NCBI GenBank assembly: GCA_044227605.1
Contig: JBGAWJ010000105.1
Span: 1-5,094, forward strand
Direction of reading: 5' to 3'
DNA: 5,094 bases
Source: JAEUKQ01 sp044227605
Lineage (GTDB): Bacteria > Pseudomonadota > Alphaproteobacteria > JAEUKQ01
Shown here: positions 1 through 5,094 of the stretch, one piece after another
How the letters are laid out: every line of letters begins with the position of its first letter
Position numbering within the stretch: the stretch's first letter is position 1
Translations under genes and position numbers: made by a program
Notes under the pieces: generated by a model
What the model was told of the DNA's origin: nothing
What the model saw: the letters and a program-made list of their open reading frames with translations, nothing else
The model's database searches: none

Positions 1-331
1 GAAAGGAAAACGGAAGTAAACAATGGCAAAAGCCGATAAAAAGGAAATGAATATTTTGCCGATGGCAATCGCCAAGGCCATAATCAAACTATTGACCATC
101 ATGATGCGAACCGGGACGCCCCCGGCCTTTTTCATGCCTTCATCCAGAACGGTGCTGTAATTTTCTAGCAAATGGCTGCCGGGCCAAAAAGGCATCCGCT
201 CATTAACCAGGCGGTCTGCTGAATGGGTANNNNNNNNNNAAAGCCAGCCAAATAGGCAGGAAAATGATTAATACGCCTAGGATCAGGATAGCATGCGCTA
301 GGTATCTGTTGAGGGGGCGATTTTCAACCAT
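1..331 (-). CDS. ugpE: sn-Glycerol-3-phosphate ABC transporter permease UgpE (partial, interrupted by an assembly gap)
   Basis: One of the two inner-membrane permease subunits that, with UgpA and the UgpC ATPase, imports glycerol-3-phosphate and its diesters delivered by UgpB. Translation from the ATG at 331-329 begins MVENRPLNRY, closely matching the conserved UgpE N-terminus (MIENRP in E. coli), followed by a hydrophobic first membrane segment (about residues 11-30) ending LPIWLA at the N run. Beyond the gap the reading frame resumes at position 228 with THSADRLVNERMPFWPGSHL and later NSLIMALAIAIGKIFISFLS, matching the UgpE periplasmic loop and second membrane segment. About 110 of the roughly 280 residues usual for the family are present; the EAA loop and C-terminus lie beyond position 1. 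The start overlaps the ugpA stop by one base (TAATG) and has only a weak ribosome site, so translational coupling is likely. The two halves are in different frames only because of the 10-N filler. Assignment is firm by sequence and gene order. Confidence 0.9.
230..239. other. Assembly gap (10 Ns) inside ugpE
   Basis: Ten consecutive Ns lie in the ugpE coding region. The frame before the gap (codons starting at 331, 328 ... 244) and the frame after it (codons starting at 228, 225 ...) differ by one base if 10 bases are counted. Both sides encode clear UgpE sequence, so the Ns are probably a filler of arbitrary length rather than a real 10-base stretch. A missing length that is a multiple of three restores the frame. 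Confidence 0.97.
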
Positions 332-1215
332 TAGTAATGAACCCGCCGTTCAATAAAACGAAATTGGATGATGGTTAACAGGCAAACAATAATCATTAAA
401 ACAACGGATTGCGCCCCCGCACCGCTCCAATCATTTCCTTCCACCCCATCTTTATACACTTTATAAATTAATGTCTGCGTGGCTTGGGAGGGCCCGCCCC
501 GGGTGGTTGAATGGATAACCGCAAAGGTATCAAAAAAAGCATAGACACAATTGACGACAATGAGGAAAAAGGTCGTCGGCGATAACAGGGGGAAAATAAT
601 AGTCCAAAAACGTTTGTTGCTAGAGGCACCATCAATGGCTGCTGCTTCAATTAACGATTTGGGAATCGATTGCAATCCCGCTAAGAAAAACAAGAAATTA
701 TAACTGATTTGTTTCCAGGCAGAGGCCAAAATGACTAAAATTAAGGCATCTTCGCCATTCAAAAAATGGTTCCAATCATATCCCAATCCTCTGGCGGCAT
801 AGGCTAACAACCCAATGGTTGGATTGAACATAAACCACCACAAAGCCCCGGCAACGGCAGGGGCAATAGCATAAGGCCATAGCAAAAAGGTTTTATAGGT
901 TTGGTTGCCTTTCATTAATTTATCGGCTTTGCAGGCCAAAAGCAACGCAAAACCCATGGAAATGCTAGCAACTGCCGCACTAAAAACAATGGTGACCACG
1001 AAGGAATGTTGATAAGCGGGATCGGCAAATAATTTCAGGAAATTATCAAACCCTACAAATTCGCGGTTAATGCCGAAGGCATCTTCCTGCCATAAGGATT
1101 GATATAAGGCTTGACTTGCGGGCCAAATAAAAAATAGCAGGGTAATGATTAATTGGGGTGCAACCAATAACCAGGCAATTCCTGACTTGCTAAATGTGAC
1201 GCGTTTTTCAGACAT
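331..1215 (-). CDS. ugpA: sn-Glycerol-3-phosphate ABC transporter permease UgpA
   Basis: Inner-membrane permease subunit of the Ugp importer; it pairs with UgpE to form the translocation channel energised by UgpC. The 294 residues match the usual length (295 in E. coli). About six membrane segments are visible, near residues 13-33, 72-95, 108-130, 158-180, 211-233 and 268-288. The binding-protein-dependent transport signature (EAA loop, which docks on the ATPase) is at residues 190-197, EAAAIDGA, followed by FPLLSP. The motif TTRGGPSQATQTL (residues 237-249) is typical of MalF/UgpA-type permeases. The ATG at 1215-1213 gives a charged N-terminus (MSEKR) before the first membrane segment; no strong Shine-Dalgarno sequence precedes it, which is unusual next to ugpB and lysK. 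It lies 89 bp downstream of ugpB, behind a hairpin, and overlaps ugpE by one base. Related sugar permeases look similar, but the MVENRP neighbour and UgpB make Ugp the best assignment. Confidence 0.93.
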   Translation of the reverse strand: MSEKRVTFSKSGIAWLLVAPQLIITLLFFIWPASQALYQSLWQEDAFGINREFVGFDNFLKLFADPAYQHSFVVTIVFSAAVASISMGFALLLACKADKLMKGNQTYKTFLLWPYAIAPAVAGALWWFMFNPTIGLLAYAARGLGYDWNHFLNGEDALILVILASAWKQISYNFLFFLAGLQSIPKSLIEAAAIDGASSNKRFWTIIFPLLSPTTFFLIVVNCVYAFFDTFAVIHSTTRGGPSQATQTLIYKVYKDGVEGNDWSGAGAQSVVLMIIVCLLTIIQFRFIERRVHY

Positions 1216-1262
1216 TACATAACGGATAAATAAAAGATAATAAAAATGGATCGAGTTATAGT

Positions 1263-1295
1263 AAAAAACCAGGGCTGTTGTGCAACCCTGGTTTT
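1263..1295 (-). terminator. Hairpin with U tract between ugpB and ugpA (probable partial terminator)
   Basis: On the minus strand the transcript leaving ugpB meets AAAACCAGGG, an 11-base loop, then CCCTGGTTTT running into a six-T tract. The arms are perfect 10-bp complements (plus-strand 1265-1274 and 1286-1295), with a six-pair GC-rich core. It starts 9 bases after the ugpB stop codon and ends well before the ugpA start. It has the form of an intrinsic terminator. Because ugpA and ugpE follow in the same direction and need transcription, partial read-through or 3'-end protection of the ugpB message is the likely role. The A-rich left arm and TTTTAT on the other side mean it could also act on plus-strand transcripts. 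Confidence 0.75.
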
Positions 1296-1304
1296 ATCTT
1301 GCAT

Positions 1305-2627
1305 TTATTTATTGGTGCGTTCAAATTGGCGCAGCAATTCATTGCTACGTTGAACGGCATCATCAAGAGCGGATTTTGCTGTTTTCTTGCCTGCTAACAC
1401 GGCCTCAATTTCGTCTTCAATAACATCACGGATCTGAGCGAAATTCCCTAAGCGTAAACCTTTGGAGTTTGCGTTAGGAGTTCCACGGGTTAACTGTTTG
1501 ATGGGAACATCCGTGCCTGGGTTTTTATCATAAAAACCCTGCTGGCGGCTTAATTCATAGGCTTTGGTAGTAATGGGGAGATAACCGCTAAATTGATGCC
1601 ATTCCGTTTGTATTTCTGGTGATGACAAATAGGTAAAAAATTTGGCAACACCTTTATAATCGCTCTTCGGATAGCCGTTTAATACCCATAAAGTGGCACC
1701 ACCAATAATGCTGTTTTTAGGGGTTTGGATGGCGTCAGGCCAATAAGGCAACATGCCCACACCAAACTCAAACTTCACACTGGCCTTAACGGCAGCATAA
1801 GCGGAAGATGAATTCATGTAGATAGCACATTCCCCACTATAAAATTTTGGCCCGCTGTCGGAACGCCGACCACCATAATCAAAAATTTTGCTTTTTTGCC
1901 ATTCCGCCAATTTGGCGATATGGCGAACTTGTAAGGCCCCGTTCAATTGTAAGACGGTATCCAATCCATCAAAACCATTGGCCCTGGTAGCAATCGGAAT
2001 ATCATGCAAAGCACTGAAATTTTCCAATTGTATCCAAGATGGCCAGCCTGAAGTAAACCCACAAGGATAACCCGCTGCCTGTAATTTCTTGGCAGCAGCC
2101 TCGAGTTCCGGCCATGTGGCAGGGGGCTGATCGGGATTTAAGCCAGCTTTACGGAAAGCATCCTTATTGTAATAAACGACGGGGGTAGAACTATTGAAAG
2201 GTAAAGAAAGGATATTGCCCTTACTGTCTGAATAATAACCAACCACCGCCCCTAAATAAGCTTTCGGGTCAAACGGTTCTTTTTGATCGGCCATTAATTG
2301 ATAGACCGGGTATATGGCGCCCTTCGCGGACATCATCGTGGCGGTACCCACTTCAAAAACCTGAACGATATGGGGTTGTTGCTTGGCGCGGAAGGCGGCA
2401 ATAGCGGCTGTCATGGTTTCCGTATAGTTTCCCTTATAAACGGGGAGGATTTTATATTCTTTCTGTGAAGCATTAAAGCGGTTGGCAAAATCGGTTAATT
2501 TTTCCCCGAGTTCGCCGCCCATGGCATGCCAGAATTGAATTTCAGTCTGTGCTTTTGCTGAAATAGTGCTGACACATAACATAGAAGCAATCAAGGAGAT
2601 GAGGCGAATAAAACGAATTCCTATCAT
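1305..2627 (-). CDS. ugpB: sn-Glycerol-3-phosphate-binding periplasmic protein UgpB
   Basis: Extracytoplasmic solute-binding protein (family 1) that captures glycerol-3-phosphate or glycerophosphodiesters and delivers them to UgpA/UgpE. The start chosen is the ATG at 2627-2625: it follows AGGA with a 6-base spacer and gives 440 residues (438 in E. coli) with a standard Sec signal peptide (MIGIRFIR, a hydrophobic core at about residues 9-22, then AKA with cleavage after residue 26). An upstream in-frame ATG at 2678 would add 17 residues (MLSYRLLKTN...) that spoil the signal peptide, and it lacks a ribosome site. The mature protein begins QTEIQFWHAMGG, the typical UgpB opening. Further family blocks are QVFEVGTATM (89-98), PFNSSTPVVYYN (143-154), SGWPSWIQLENF (193-204), YMNSSSAY (270-277), IIGGATLWV (307-315), FSGYLPIT (346-353) and RLGNFAQIRDVI (392-403). 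Several contain positions that contact ligand in E. coli UgpB, including tryptophans; that mapping is from memory, not an alignment. First gene of the minus-strand operon; a hairpin follows its stop. Confidence 0.94.
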   Translation of the reverse strand: MIGIRFIRLISLIASMLCVSTISAKAQTEIQFWHAMGGELGEKLTDFANRFNASQKEYKILPVYKGNYTETMTAAIAAFRAKQQPHIVQVFEVGTATMMSAKGAIYPVYQLMADQKEPFDPKAYLGAVVGYYSDSKGNILSLPFNSSTPVVYYNKDAFRKAGLNPDQPPATWPELEAAAKKLQAAGYPCGFTSGWPSWIQLENFSALHDIPIATRANGFDGLDTVLQLNGALQVRHIAKLAEWQKSKIFDYGGRRSDSGPKFYSGECAIYMNSSSAYAAVKASVKFEFGVGMLPYWPDAIQTPKNSIIGGATLWVLNGYPKSDYKGVAKFFTYLSSPEIQTEWHQFSGYLPITTKAYELSRQQGFYDKNPGTDVPIKQLTRGTPNANSKGLRLGNFAQIRDVIEDEIEAVLAGKKTAKSALDDAVQRSNELLRQFERTNK

Positions 2628-2640
2628 GGCGGTTCCTGTC
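2619..2640 (-). promoter_or_regulatory. Ribosome binding site and start region that fix the ugpB start
   Basis: Read on the minus strand this is TTAGGACAGGAACCGCC followed by ATG at 2627-2625. AGGA sits 6 bases from this ATG, a good Shine-Dalgarno spacing. The alternative upstream ATG at 2678 is preceded by TTGCTTGAACG, with no purine-rich site. This supports the shorter, 440-residue UgpB. Confidence 0.7.
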
Positions 2641-2742
2641 CTAAAATAGTTGGTTTTAAGCAATCTGTAGGATAACATCGTTCAAGCAAAAAATGTTATG
2701 ACTAACAACTTACTTCTTATGATTTAACTCTCTTAGACAAAC

Positions 2743-2760
2743 ATGACAATTTGATGAAGT
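2743..2760 (-). promoter_or_regulatory. Possible Pho box upstream of ugpB
   Basis: On the minus strand this reads ACTTCAT-CAAA-TTGTCAT. It fits the 7+4+7 layout of PhoB sites (CTGTCAT-N4-CTGTCAT) with 6 of 7 matches in the second half, 4 of 7 in the first, and an AT-rich linker. The ugp operon is a known PhoB target in E. coli and in rhizobia, so such a site is expected here. No well-placed -10 element stands out about 10 bases downstream, and the first half is poor, so this is a candidate only. Confidence 0.3.
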
Positions 2761-2872
2761 AAAGTTTTTTTTATAAGAGAATTTCCATTTAATTGTATGA
2801 TGTCTTGTAAATTTCAACGATTCATTGGCTTTTAAACTATTATATGTAGGTATTTGTTTTATCCTTGATCTA

Positions 2873-2931
2873 TCAATTGACCTAGGGCTAATTTTTGTTA
2901 GGCTAAGAAAAAATCTCAGCTACTCAATTGA
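2873..2931. repeat. Two copies of the palindrome TCAATTGA upstream of lysK
   Basis: The perfect 8-bp palindrome TCAATTGA occurs at 2873-2880 and again at 2924-2931, where it extends to the 10-bp palindrome CTCAATTGAG (2923-2932). The copies are 51 bases apart, close to five helical turns, so they would lie on the same DNA face. One overlaps the candidate -35 and the other lies just before the ribosome site. The sequence is plainly present; an operator role is inference. Confidence 0.35.
2877..2904 (+). promoter_or_regulatory. Possible sigma70-type promoter for lysK
   Basis: TTGACC at 2877-2882 matches the -35 consensus at five of six positions. A 16-base spacer leads to TAGGCT at 2899-2904, a poor -10 element. 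Transcription would start near 2911, giving a leader of about 40 bases. The -35 partly overlaps the palindrome TCAATTGA at 2873-2880. The weak -10 keeps confidence low; TATTAT at 2838-2843 is an alternative -10 but has no matching -35. Confidence 0.25.
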
Positions 2932-2939
2932 GGGGAGTT

Positions 2940-2953
2940 AGGAAAAATAGATG
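2940..2953 (+). promoter_or_regulatory. Ribosome binding site and start codon of lysK
   Basis: AGGA at 2940-2943 lies 7 bases before the ATG at 2951, good spacing for initiation there. A second purine-rich stretch, AGGGGAG at 2931-2937, is further upstream at 13 bases. The next in-frame ATG (codon 5, at 2963) is less well placed, so the first ATG is preferred. Confidence 0.7.
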
Positions 2954-4534
2954 ACCACCCAAATGAAAGAATTTACCCAAGCGGCAAAAGCCTGGCCATT
3001 CGAAGAAGCACGGCGCATTGTAGACCGATTGGCTGGCAAAAAACCCAGCAAAGGTTATGTCTTATTTGAAACCGGTTATGGCCCGTCCGGCTTGCCACAT
3101 ATTGGGACATTTGGTGAGGTGGTGCGAACCACCATGGTGCGCCAGGCTTTTCAGCAATTAAGTGATATTCCCACCCGGTTATTTGCGTTTTCCGATGATA
3201 TGGACGGGTTGCGCAAAGTACCAACCAATATTCCCAACCGGGAAATGGTTAGCCAGCATTTGGGCAAACCCTTAACCTCGATACCCGATCCTTTCGGCAA
3301 ATATGAAAGCTTTGGTCATCATAATAACGCTAGGTTGCGGTCTTTCCTTGATTCCTTTAGTTTTGAATATGAATTTCAAAGTGCTACCGAATGGTATAAA
3401 AGCGGTCGATTCGATAAAGCTTTGTTGGCCGTTCTCACAAAGTATGAACAAATTATGGAAATTATGCTGCCGTCACTGCGGGAAGAGCGCCAGCAAACCT
3501 ATAGCCCTTTTTTGCCGCTTTGCCCCAAAACCGGGCGGGTGTTACAAGTGCCGGTGATTCGTCATGATATCAAAGCGGGGACGATTGTTTATCAGGATGA
3601 AAATGGGAAACAAGTGGAAACCCCTGTCACGGGTGGGCGCTGCAAATTGCAATGGAAACCCGATTGGGCGATGCGGTGGATGGCTTTGCAGGTTGATTAT
3701 GAAATGTCAGGCAAGGATTTAATCCCATCGGTTAAATTGGCCACGGAGATTTGTGAAGTGTTGGGCGCACCGCCCCCCGTCTGTCTCAGTTATGAATTAT
3801 TCCTGGATGAGAATGGCGAAAAAATATCCAAATCTCGCGGCAATGGCTTAAGCGTTGAGGAATGGTTGGCTTACGCGCCGCCTGAAAGCCTATCGCTTTA
3901 TATGTATCAAAAACCCCGCACCGCCAAACGCTTGTATTTTGATGTCATTCCCAAGGCGGTTGATGAATATGTGGATTTTTTGGAAAAATTCCCGAAAGAA
4001 CCCTTGGCCGCGCAATTGGAAAACCCGGTTTGGCATATCCATAATGGCAAGGTGCCAGCGCTTGGGGCCATTCTCAATTTCAGCATTTTATTAAATTTGG
4101 TCAGTGTGTGTAATGCCGAAGATAAACAGGTGTTATGGGGCTTTATATCGCGCTATGCCAAAGGCGCAAATGCCGCCAATTCCCCGCTGCTCGACCAGTT
4201 AGTCGGCTATGCCATTGCGTATTATGTGGCGCGGGTGAAACCCACCCGCAAATTCCGGGTGGCCAATGATATGGAGAAGGCCGCAATCGCTGATATCCGG
4301 CAATTATTGCAAAAACTGCCCGATAACCCCCCGACAGAAATGATCCAAACCCAGTTTTATGATGTGGGAAAACGCCACGCTTTTGCTGATTTGCGGGCTT
4401 GGTTCAAGGCCCTTTATGAAATTATTTTGGGGCAAGAGCATGGTCCGCGTTGGGGAACTTTAGTGGCACTTTATGGCATTAAAGAAATGATTGCGTTGCT
4501 AGAGAAGGCAGAAAAAGGCCAACCGATTGTCTAA
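2951..4534 (+). CDS. lysK: Lysyl-tRNA synthetase, class I
   Basis: Cytoplasmic enzyme that attaches lysine to tRNA-Lys using ATP. The 527 residues are the usual length for the class I enzyme, which is the archaeal type also found in most Alphaproteobacteria and is unrelated to the class II LysS of E. coli. The Rossmann catalytic domain shows the HIGH motif as PHIGT (residues 49-53, within GYGPSGLPHIGTFGE) and the KMSKS motif as KISKS (291-295, within ENGEKISKSRGNGLS). Between them are blocks typical of the family: FSDDMDGLRKVP (80-91), GRCKLQWKPDWAMRW (229-243) and DYEMSGKDLIPS (249-260). The region after about residue 330 is the helical anticodon-binding part, ending with HGPRWGTLVALYG (497-509), characteristic of LysK. 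No class-defining residue appears lost and the frame is intact. It is transcribed divergently from ugp and is followed after 48 bases by pyrD, probably as one transcript. Confidence 0.96.
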   Translation: MTTQMKEFTQAAKAWPFEEARRIVDRLAGKKPSKGYVLFETGYGPSGLPHIGTFGEVVRTTMVRQAFQQLSDIPTRLFAFSDDMDGLRKVPTNIPNREMVSQHLGKPLTSIPDPFGKYESFGHHNNARLRSFLDSFSFEYEFQSATEWYKSGRFDKALLAVLTKYEQIMEIMLPSLREERQQTYSPFLPLCPKTGRVLQVPVIRHDIKAGTIVYQDENGKQVETPVTGGRCKLQWKPDWAMRWMALQVDYEMSGKDLIPSVKLATEICEVLGAPPPVCLSYELFLDENGEKISKSRGNGLSVEEWLAYAPPESLSLYMYQKPRTAKRLYFDVIPKAVDEYVDFLEKFPKEPLAAQLENPVWHIHNGKVPALGAILNFSILLNLVSVCNAEDKQVLWGFISRYAKGANAANSPLLDQLVGYAIAYYVARVKPTRKFRVANDMEKAAIADIRQLLQKLPDNPPTEMIQTQFYDVGKRHAFADLRAWFKALYEIILGQEHGPRWGTLVALYGIKEMIALLEKAEKGQPIV

Positions 4535-4582
4535 GGTTCGGGTAAAGGAATGGGGCTTGCTTAGGTAGGGAAAAAGGTTGTC

Positions 4583-5094
4583 ATGTTGCAACGGTTGCTA
4601 TTTTTGCTGAAACCTGAAACAGCCCATCGGGTCGTGATCAATGGCTTCCATTATTTTCCTCACTTGATGCCGATGATTTGCGGCGCTGGCAGTCAAAAGG
4701 CTGACCCTTTGTTGCACCAGCAATTATGGGGTCGGGATTTCCCCAATCCCATTGGGTTGGCGGCGGGCTTTGATAAAAATGCCGAAACGTTCCAAGCCAT
4801 GTTGAATGTAGGTTTCGGATTTGTCGAGGTGGGAACCGTCACCCCTAAACCGCAAATCGGCAATGATAAGCCGCGGTTGTTTCGGTTAGTTGAAGACCAA
4901 GCCGTGATTAACCGGCTGGGGTTTAATAATCAAGGTCAGGAAGCCGCCTATCAGCGGTTAAGCAAAAACCGGGCGAAAACTTCCGGCATCATTGGCGTGA
5001 ATATCGGCAAAAACAAAGATAGTGCGGATGCGGTTGCTGATTATGTGATGGGTTGGCAAAAAATGGCGGGGGTTGCCGATTATATTACCGTCAA
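4583..5094 (+). CDS. pyrD: Dihydroorotate dehydrogenase (quinone), class 2, partial at the right edge
   Basis: Membrane-associated flavoenzyme that oxidises dihydroorotate to orotate and passes electrons to the quinone pool, the fourth step of pyrimidine synthesis. The frame opens at ATG 4583, preceded by AAAGG with a 5-base spacer, and stays open for 170 codons plus two bases to the window end; about half of the roughly 340-residue protein is present. The N-terminus (MLQRLLFLLKPETAHRVVIN) is the amphipathic helical extension that marks class 2 enzymes. FMN and substrate blocks follow: NPIGLAAGFDKNAE (55-68), GFVEVGTVTPKPQ (79-91), GNDKPRLFRL (93-102), INRLGFNNQG (109-118) and GVNIGKNK (138-145). 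The window stops in DYITVN, just before the family's SSPNT block that carries the catalytic serine. No terminator is visible in the 48 bases after lysK, so co-transcription is likely. Confidence 0.95.
   Translation, partial: MLQRLLFLLKPETAHRVVINGFHYFPHLMPMICGAGSQKADPLLHQQLWGRDFPNPIGLAAGFDKNAETFQAMLNVGFGFVEVGTVTPKPQIGNDKPRLFRLVEDQAVINRLGFNNQGQEAAYQRLSKNRAKTSGIIGVNIGKNKDSADAVADYVMGWQKMAGVADYITV

Larger units (their letters stand above)
2628..2950. other. AT-rich divergent intergenic region between ugpB and lysK
   Basis: These 323 bases hold no convincing gene on either strand and are markedly more AT-rich than the flanking coding DNA, including a T run at 2765-2772. They must carry the promoters for ugpB (leftward) and lysK (rightward). 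What I can pick out is a Pho-box-like repeat at 2743-2760, a possible lysK promoter at 2877-2904, two TCAATTGA palindromes, a near-repeat pair TAGGGCTAA (2883-2891) and TAGGCTAA (2899-2906), and the lysK ribosome site. I see no clear intrinsic terminator or structured RNA gene here. Confidence 0.8.

Noticed and set aside
1..331. ugpE as a frameshifted pseudogene
   Set aside because: The apparent frame change coincides exactly with the 10-N run of uncertain length; both flanks encode intact, conserved UgpE sequence.
468..650. 60-residue minus-strand open frame inside ugpA
   Set aside because: It lies wholly within the well-supported ugpA gene in another frame, has low-complexity composition and matches no family I recognise.
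1250..1285. Possible internal promoter for ugpA (TTGCAC and TATAAC on the minus strand)
   Set aside because: The -35 match is poor, the spacing is 19 bases, and the elements overlap the hairpin; it is not supported enough to list.
1888..2070. 60-residue plus-strand open frame antisense to ugpB
   Set aside because: Antisense shadow of conserved UgpB coding sequence, with no ribosome site or recognisable domain.
2640..2940. A small RNA or short peptide gene in the divergent spacer
   Set aside because: No GC-rich stem with a U tract, no ribosome site with a sensible open frame, and no recognisable RNA family. The T run at 2765-2772 has no hairpin before it.
2973..3224. 83-residue minus-strand open frame antisense to the start of lysK
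   Set aside because: It covers the conserved HIGH region of lysK on the opposite strand; the open frame is explained by lysK codon use.
3303..4094. Two plus-strand open frames (84 and 79 residues, 3303-3557 and 3855-4094) within lysK
   Set aside because: Out-of-frame shadows of lysK. The lysK frame is continuous and conserved through both, so they do not signal a frameshift.
1..5094. A new defence, mobile or otherwise undescribed multi-gene system
   Set aside because: Every coding region belongs to a well-known transport or housekeeping family, and there are no transposase, integrase, toxin, phage or CRISPR signatures.

Overview
The window comes from a bacterial chromosome and looks alphaproteobacterial. 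The main reasons are a class I (archaeal-type) lysyl-tRNA synthetase, a ugp operon in the classical B-A-E order, and a class 2 (quinone-linked) PyrD. Coding DNA has moderate GC content and the one long intergenic region is clearly AT-rich, so this is not a typical high-GC free-living member of the class. I cannot place it more precisely. The run of 10 Ns at 230-239 shows that this is a draft or scaffolded assembly.

The left half (1-2627) is on the minus strand and is read right to left. It encodes the glycerol-3-phosphate-type ABC importer: ugpB (periplasmic binding protein, 1305-2627), ugpA (permease, 331-1215) and ugpE (second permease, 331 down to the window edge, incomplete and interrupted by the N gap). 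ugpA and ugpE are joined by a TAATG stop/start overlap. ugpB and ugpA are separated by 89 bp containing a strong hairpin followed by a U tract, which probably lowers permease expression relative to the binding protein. The ATPase gene (ugpC) is expected beyond position 1 but is not seen here.

The middle (2628-2950) is an AT-rich divergent intergenic region of 323 bp. It must hold the promoters for both directions. It contains a weak Pho-box-like direct repeat on the ugpB side. On the lysK side it contains a plausible sigma70-like promoter and two copies of the palindrome TCAATTGA, 51 bp apart.

The right half (2951-5094) is on the plus strand. lysK encodes class I lysyl-tRNA synthetase and is complete. 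It is followed after 48 bp, with no visible terminator, by pyrD (dihydroorotate dehydrogenase), which runs off the right edge. Functionally the window pairs a phosphate/carbon scavenging importer with a divergent housekeeping unit for translation and pyrimidine synthesis. I found no mobile element, CRISPR array, tRNA, rRNA or new multi-gene system. The points worth checking are regulatory (hairpin, Pho box, twin palindromes) or concern assembly and start sites.
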